The notes below the pieces were generated by a model, which ran no database searches, was not told the DNA's origin, and worked only from the letters and a program-made list of their open reading frames with translations. This document shows positions 7,351 through 11,162 of a stretch of 11,162 bases of DNA, one piece after another (the first letter of the stretch is position 1; the number at the start of each line of letters is the position of its first letter). The stretch is taken from assembly GCA_945872285.1 (NCBI GenBank), contig CAMBZR010000093.1, positions 1 through 11,162 on the forward strand. Direction: 5' to 3'. Origin of the DNA: Bordetella parapertussis (GTDB lineage: Bacteria > Pseudomonadota > Gammaproteobacteria > Burkholderiales > Burkholderiaceae_B). The position numbers and the translations under genes were made by a program.

Positions 7351-8724
7351 TCACTTGACTAGTTGTGAATCGAGTTTTAGTCGTTGCCGATATAGTGGAT
7401 CAAGTTCAACCAAGCGACCCAGTCGCAACTGTTCTGCCACGGGTACCGGAATAGGTACAAGTGCGTCAGCTGGGGTGGTGCCTATCACTCCTTGCTCGGT
7501 CATCGTTGCGATCGCCGCTTCGCCTAAGCCCAACAGTTCTCTCAGTACATAGTTGTTGGCTTCTCCGAGTCGGGGCCCCGCCGATGGCGTAGGAACCTCG
7601 AAGTCAGAGAAGCGCCACGGACGGCCAAGCTGTGGACGACACCCAACCTCCGTCTCTGGCGAGTGCTCGATGTGGTCGAAGAACTTTCGTGCCATCAAGT
7701 GCGGGTCGGTAAACAAGTCGCGGGAGTCCAGTACCGGTCCTGCCGGCACACCAGCGGCCTGAAGCCTGTGCGCGACCTCGTACTGATCCAAGGGCGTGGT
7801 CCACTTACAGATCAGTGCGTCGAGCGCGTCTTGATGCTTGAGGCGTGAAGGGCCATCACTGAAGCGAACATCTTCTGCGAGTTCGGGGTTATCGATCACT
7901 GCGCACAGCGCTCGCCATTCTGAGTCATCTGTGACGGCAATCGTCACCCAGCGGTCGTGACCCTTGCAAGGATAGGTGTTGTGCGGTGCGTGAACGTCAT
8001 GGCGATTCCCCATCCATCGATTCGCGCGACCATTAAAGGCGTAATCTAGCAGACCCTCGCCCATGAACGCGGTGCCCACTTGATACATCGCCAGATCGAT
8101 CCAAAGCCCCCTGCCAGTGCGAGTGCGGTACAGCAGCGCCGCCATTACAGAGTACAGAGCCGTCCACGAGGCAAGAAAATCAGTATAAGAGTTGCTAATC
8201 TTGTTTGGTGGCCCGCCCTCGTAACCAATGAAAGCTCCGCTACCGTGCGTAGGCTCTAGAGATGCGGCCATGGCTCCGTAATTGCTAAAGGGCCCAGAAT
8301 GCCCGTACCCAGTATTGGACACCATGATGACATCAGGGCAAAGCGCTCGAAGGTTGGGATAGTCTAGTCCAAACTTTCGCATCACTCGTGGGGTGAAGTT
8401 TTCAATCACGATATCGGCTGTTGCGATGAGCTTTTTGAGAGTCTCAAGGCCCGCAGCTTGGTTCAGGTCAAGGGTCAGACTGCGCTTGCCTCGATTCAGG
8501 ACATGAAAGACGCCGTTACGTTCATAGTGCAGTTCTCCCGGTGCGTCATCGGCCCACGGACCTCCGAAAGGTCCTCCAAGACGAGTATCTGCGCTAAGAA
8601 AGGCACAACCTTCGACCTTGATCACCTCGGCACCTAAGTCGGCTAAAAATGCCGCTGCGTATGGCATCGCAAACACTCGGCTTAAGTCGATAACGCGCAA
8701 TCCCTTTAAAGGCAAATTGACCAC
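7351..8724 (-). CDS. Family III (CaiB/BaiF) CoA-transferase, catalytic Asp present
   Basis: A 457-residue cytoplasmic CoA-transferase moving CoA between organic acids through an aspartyl-CoA thioester. It opens with the CoA-binding half LKGLRVIDLSRVFAMPYAA and LGAEVIKVEG (30-39), followed by NRGKRSLTLDL (77-87) and ADIVIENFTPRVM (103-115). The catalytic Asp is Asp182: it falls exactly eight residues after GPP, as Asp169 does in formyl-CoA transferase. RTRTGRG (200-206) and AAGVPAGPV (323-331) are also typical. The start is GTG 8724, supported by a strong AGGAGG six bases upstream that overlaps the end of the preceding gene (13-base gap), so translation is probably coupled. About 40 residues follow the usual family end (near 415), including VPIPVPVAEQLRLGRL. 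The acids used are unknown. It probably pairs with its neighbour as a heteromer. Confidence 0.92.
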   Translation of the reverse strand: MVNLPLKGLRVIDLSRVFAMPYAAAFLADLGAEVIKVEGCAFLSADTRLGGPFGGPWADDAPGELHYERNGVFHVLNRGKRSLTLDLNQAAGLETLKKLIATADIVIENFTPRVMRKFGLDYPNLRALCPDVIMVSNTGYGHSGPFSNYGAMAASLEPTHGSGAFIGYEGGPPNKISNSYTDFLASWTALYSVMAALLYRTRTGRGLWIDLAMYQVGTAFMGEGLLDYAFNGRANRWMGNRHDVHAPHNTYPCKGHDRWVTIAVTDDSEWRALCAVIDNPELAEDVRFSDGPSRLKHQDALDALICKWTTPLDQYEVAHRLQAAGVPAGPVLDSRDLFTDPHLMARKFFDHIEHSPETEVGCRPQLGRPWRFSDFEVPTPSAGPRLGEANNYVLRELLGLGEAAIATMTEQGVIGTTPADALVPIPVPVAEQLRLGRLVELDPLYRQRLKLDSQLVK

Positions 8725-8737
8725 TGACAGCCTCCTC

Positions 8738-9976
8738 TTAGATAACCGCTACACTGCGGAGTTGCTCGATCTCTGCATCGCTGAGCGCCAAGATCTCTCG
8801 AAACACTTCCGTTGTGTGCGCACCTAATAGTGGCGCTGGATGGCGTGTGGCGAAAGATCCCTCACTTAGACGTATCAAATCACGTGGATACATAGCAGCT
8901 CCGGCAACAGGATGATTGACAGACGCAAAGAATTCTCGTTCGTTCAAGTGCGGACAGCTGTACAACTCGGCGGGTTCTTGCGCTTGACCGAATACAAGCC
9001 GTTGTTTGTTTGCGGCATGAAATAGCTCATTCTTTTTCCAGTGGGCAAGCCCGTCTAGGATGAGATGTTCAAGCGCCTCACCATTGACGATGCGACCCTC
9101 AGCGGAGGCAAACATTGGTCCCTTTAGTTCTTCGAGCCCGATCAGATCAGCGACGGTATTGAAAGGCTGAGAGCCTTGCGCAGAGACTACTACATGCCCA
9201 TCCTCGCATGGCATGAGCTCTTCAAGCGGCGCGCCGTGCGCGGGTCGCCGTCCTCTTAGGCCGCCGGTGTAAGCATAGGACGCAGACGCTTGTACTAAAT
9301 GAGCTGTCATGCACTCTGCAACCGACACGTCCACGCGCCCACCCTTGCCAGTGCTAAGTCGACGGTAGATCGCCACTAACGTGGCCGCCGCTGCATTGAT
9401 GCCGGCGACGTAAAGAGATTGGGAAAGCGCACTGCGCAGAGGCTCTCTGTCAGCGTTACCGGAGTGGTACATCAGACCACTGATGGCGCTGGTGATCAGG
9501 TCGGTGGCTTTCCAGTCACTATAGGGCCCGGTGCTACCAAAATTAGAGATTGAAGTCGTTACCAAGCGTGGGTTGGCCGCGGCGAGTGACTCATCATCTA
9601 AGCCAAGCGAGGCGCGCAGTTTAGGCTCAAAATTTTCTACGAGTACATCAGCCCAACGCACCAGTGCATGCAGCAAAATACGCCCTCTGGCAGTAGACAG
9701 GTCAAGGGTGATGCTGCGCTTGTTGGTGTTGAGATACAGAAACGGGATACTCTTTTCACTGTGCGCTTCGTTGCCGGCGAAGGGCCCCATGCGGCGCGCC
9801 AGATCGCCCTCAGGGGGTTCAATCTTGATCACCTCGGCGCCCTGATCGGCTAAAAGGCGGGCACAAAAGGGCCCCGAAACGCCTTGACCAAGGTCCAGCA
9901 CGCGCACGTTGCTCAGCAAACCTCCTGAAGATGCTCCAGGGTGTTCACGCTTCTCTTGATTTGTATCATTCGCCAT
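8738..9976 (-). CDS. Family III CoA-transferase-like protein lacking the catalytic Asp
   Basis: A 412-residue CaiB/BaiF-fold protein. LLSNVRVLDLGQGVSGPFCA and DQGAEVIKIEPPEGD form the N-terminal nucleotide-binding part. NTNKRSITLDL, ADVLVENFEPK and STGPYSD follow in the usual order, with RLSTGKG marking the strand after the active-site helix. Aligning that helix (PLRSALSQSLYVAGINAA) with active members puts Leu188 where the nucleophilic Asp should be, and no nearby Asp can take its place. It is therefore likely a non-catalytic or reassigned partner of the active paralogue downstream. The start is uncertain: ATG 9976 has GAGAGG about 11 bases upstream, TTG 9979 is closer to that site, and TTG 10024 would overlap the previous gene. 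Isomerase or racemase activity is not expected, since those family members also use the Asp. Confidence 0.88.
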   Translation of the reverse strand: MANDTNQEKREHPGASSGGLLSNVRVLDLGQGVSGPFCARLLADQGAEVIKIEPPEGDLARRMGPFAGNEAHSEKSIPFLYLNTNKRSITLDLSTARGRILLHALVRWADVLVENFEPKLRASLGLDDESLAAANPRLVTTSISNFGSTGPYSDWKATDLITSAISGLMYHSGNADREPLRSALSQSLYVAGINAAAATLVAIYRRLSTGKGGRVDVSVAECMTAHLVQASASYAYTGGLRGRRPAHGAPLEELMPCEDGHVVVSAQGSQPFNTVADLIGLEELKGPMFASAEGRIVNGEALEHLILDGLAHWKKNELFHAANKQRLVFGQAQEPAELYSCPHLNEREFFASVNHPVAGAAMYPRDLIRLSEGSFATRHPAPLLGAHTTEVFREILALSDAEIEQLRSVAVI

Positions 9977-10014
9977 CAACAGCCATACCTCTCTTGATGT
10001 GTATTGTTCGCTAT

Positions 10015-11067
10015 CTACAGCCAAACGAGAGGAAGCGGCTCTGGGCCTCTGGGCAATACGATCTCAGCCCAGCCTCGCGCCGTCTCGCTGCGATTGTTGC
10101 GCAAACCAATTTCACACTTCAAATACCCAAGGCCGTCACGCACCGTTTTCTCGGTCACTTTGCCAGTGATGGTCAGCGTATCGCCGGGATGATCCATCCC
10201 TCGATGCTCCAGGTACATCTCTCGCACCCAGCCTGCCTCTCCGGCAAAGCGCTGCAGCAATATGTAAAGGTATTCATTTTTGAGCGAGCCGTTAACGACC
10301 AGGTTTGAAAGGCCTTGACGCAACATCGCGTACGGCAGATCCCAGTGGATGCGGGCGTAGTTGCCGTTGGCCGAGGCCCAACGAACGAGATGCCCCGTCG
10401 TCATTGGCCCTCTGACCACGGATGGTAGGTCGTCTCCCACATTGATTTGGTCGAAGGTCCGCTGCGGTTGCGCCTTCCATGTTTTCTTGTCCACTACCTG
10501 ACCACGTTCAGGAGGAGAAATGTTGGGTAAATGTACCGAATTCGAAATCTCCGGCTGGTCTGCCACTTCTGTCTCGGCCCGCTTGCGAAAAATACTAGTA
10601 TGACGAATGGTCAAAAGTAGTTCGCCCTTTTGATTGACCTGAGTGATCTCACGGGCAATAAAAACGAGTTGTCCGGTGCGCCCCGGCCTTTCTGAGATAT
10701 CAACAATTTTTTCGGTTTTGGTAATGTGATCGCCGACGCGAACGGGCCGATGAAACGTCCACTTACTCCCGCCATTGAATCCGTAGCTCTTGAAGGGAAG
10801 TGGAACTTCGAAATGGGTGTCCTGACCCGCTCCGAAATAGTCGATGCGGGGAGCCCAGTCCTTCCACCCGGCCAATTGCGGGCAGAGCAGCCCACCAAAC
10901 CGACTGTTTTTGGCGTAGTCCGCATCCAGATAGAGGGGGTTGGGTTCTTCGATCGCATCGGCCAGTTCGAAGATCATCTCTTCGCTGACCGGAAAACGAT
11001 TCGTGATTGAGCGACTCTGGTGCCCCACGTACGCCGTGACAGCAGGTGTTAACAATGTTTCAGCCAT
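10015..11067 (-). CDS. Double hot-dog MaoC-like acyl-CoA hydratase/dehydratase
   Basis: A 350-residue protein with two hot-dog halves, as in MaoC-like hydratases with a FAS1-type N-terminal dehydratase domain. The first half (about 10-165) has ELADAIEEPNPLYLDADYA, where the NPxH motif of (R)-hydratases reads NPLY, so this half is probably not catalytic. It continues with NGGSKWTFHRPVRVGD (98-113). The second half (about 200-345) carries VRWASANGNYARIHWD (228-243) with His241 as the likely catalytic base. The Asn four residues before the RIH-type motif matches the fNaHRIHyD pattern of mesaconyl-C4-CoA hydratase and Htd2-like proteins. Expected reaction: reversible addition of water to a 2-enoyl-CoA, in the cytosol. 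ATG 11067 has GGAG six bases upstream; an in-frame ATG at 11133 has no such site. It is the first gene of the operon, 38 bases before the CoA-transferase-like gene. Confidence 0.87.
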   Translation of the reverse strand: MAETLLTPAVTAYVGHQSRSITNRFPVSEEMIFELADAIEEPNPLYLDADYAKNSRFGGLLCPQLAGWKDWAPRIDYFGAGQDTHFEVPLPFKSYGFNGGSKWTFHRPVRVGDHITKTEKIVDISERPGRTGQLVFIAREITQVNQKGELLLTIRHTSIFRKRAETEVADQPEISNSVHLPNISPPERGQVVDKKTWKAQPQRTFDQINVGDDLPSVVRGPMTTGHLVRWASANGNYARIHWDLPYAMLRQGLSNLVVNGSLKNEYLYILLQRFAGEAGWVREMYLEHRGMDHPGDTLTITGKVTEKTVRDGLGYLKCEIGLRNNRSETARGWAEIVLPRGPEPLPLVWL

Positions 11068-11135
11068 GATGTGCTCCGTTCTTGTTATTGGATAAGGGTT
11101 CCGGTGCCAAGCGAGCCTAACGAAATCGAACATAC

Positions 11136-11157
11136 AAACTTTAACCGGTTAATGTTT
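11136..11157. promoter_or_regulatory. 22-bp near-perfect palindrome, probable operator
   Basis: Two 11-base half-sites meet at 11146/11147 with a single mismatch (11140 against 11153). The core TTAACCGGTTAA (11141-11152) is a perfect palindrome. It lies about 70 bases upstream of the hydratase start at the head of the minus-strand operon, a natural place for a transcription factor site. The AACCGGTT centre, with CG at the dyad, is reminiscent of LacI-family operators, but other dimeric regulators are possible. No regulator gene is in the window; it may lie just beyond the right edge. Confidence 0.5.
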
Positions 11158-11162
11158 TGGTC

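Noticed and set aside
7604..7848. Several small open frames on both strands inside the CoA-transferase genes
   Set aside because: They are shadows of the GC-rich coding sequence with no starts supported by ribosome binding sites and no motifs.
9977..10024. TTG 10024 start for the Asp-less CoA-transferase, overlapping the hydratase stop
   Set aside because: The added residues are not family-like and no ribosome binding site precedes TTG 10024; an ATG at 9976 lies just before the conserved domain.
11068..11133. ATG 11133 start for the hydratase
   Set aside because: There is no Shine-Dalgarno sequence, and the 22 added residues do not resemble the family; ATG 11067 has GGAG at six bases.

Overview
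The window looks like part of a chromosome from a betaproteobacterium, most likely Burkholderiales and perhaps Alcaligenaceae. The grounds are three separate periplasmic substrate-binding proteins of the Bug/TctC family, which is hugely expanded in that order, a Kup potassium transporter, small aromatic-lactone enzymes, and medium GC with Shine-Dalgarno-type starts. The genus is inference only. I see no rRNA, tRNA, CRISPR array, insertion sequence or phage gene.

Layout. Bases 1-6039 are read on the + strand: the last codons of an unidentified gene (3-71), a small muconolactone-isomerase-like protein (236-523), Bug protein 1 (565-1563), kup (1660-3519), a threonine aldolase (3549-4592), Bug protein 2 (4664-5635) and a PcaC-type 4-carboxymuconolactone decarboxylase (5659-6039). 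A 172-base convergent gap follows, with what may be a decayed coding remnant. Bases 6212-11067 are read on the - strand, in transcription order: a double hot-dog MaoC-like hydratase (11067-10015), a family III CoA-transferase-like protein (9976-8738), a second family III CoA-transferase (8724-7351) and Bug protein 3 (7207-6212). A near-perfect 22-bp palindrome (11136-11157) lies upstream of this operon and is a good operator candidate.

How the genes may work together. Each Bug protein sits beside a different catabolic enzyme: isomerase-like plus Bug 1, Bug 2 plus PcaC-like, and CoA-transferases plus hydratase plus Bug 3. No TctA/TctB membrane subunits are present, so the binding proteins must use a transporter encoded elsewhere or act as sensors. 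The minus-strand operon reads as an uptake, CoA-activation and hydration module for an organic acid, possibly unsaturated. The most notable detail is that the first of its two CoA-transferase paralogues has Leu where the family's catalytic Asp should be, while the second keeps the Asp. This suggests a heteromeric enzyme with one active and one structural or regulatory subunit. kup and the threonine aldolase look like ordinary housekeeping genes set between the catabolic pairs.
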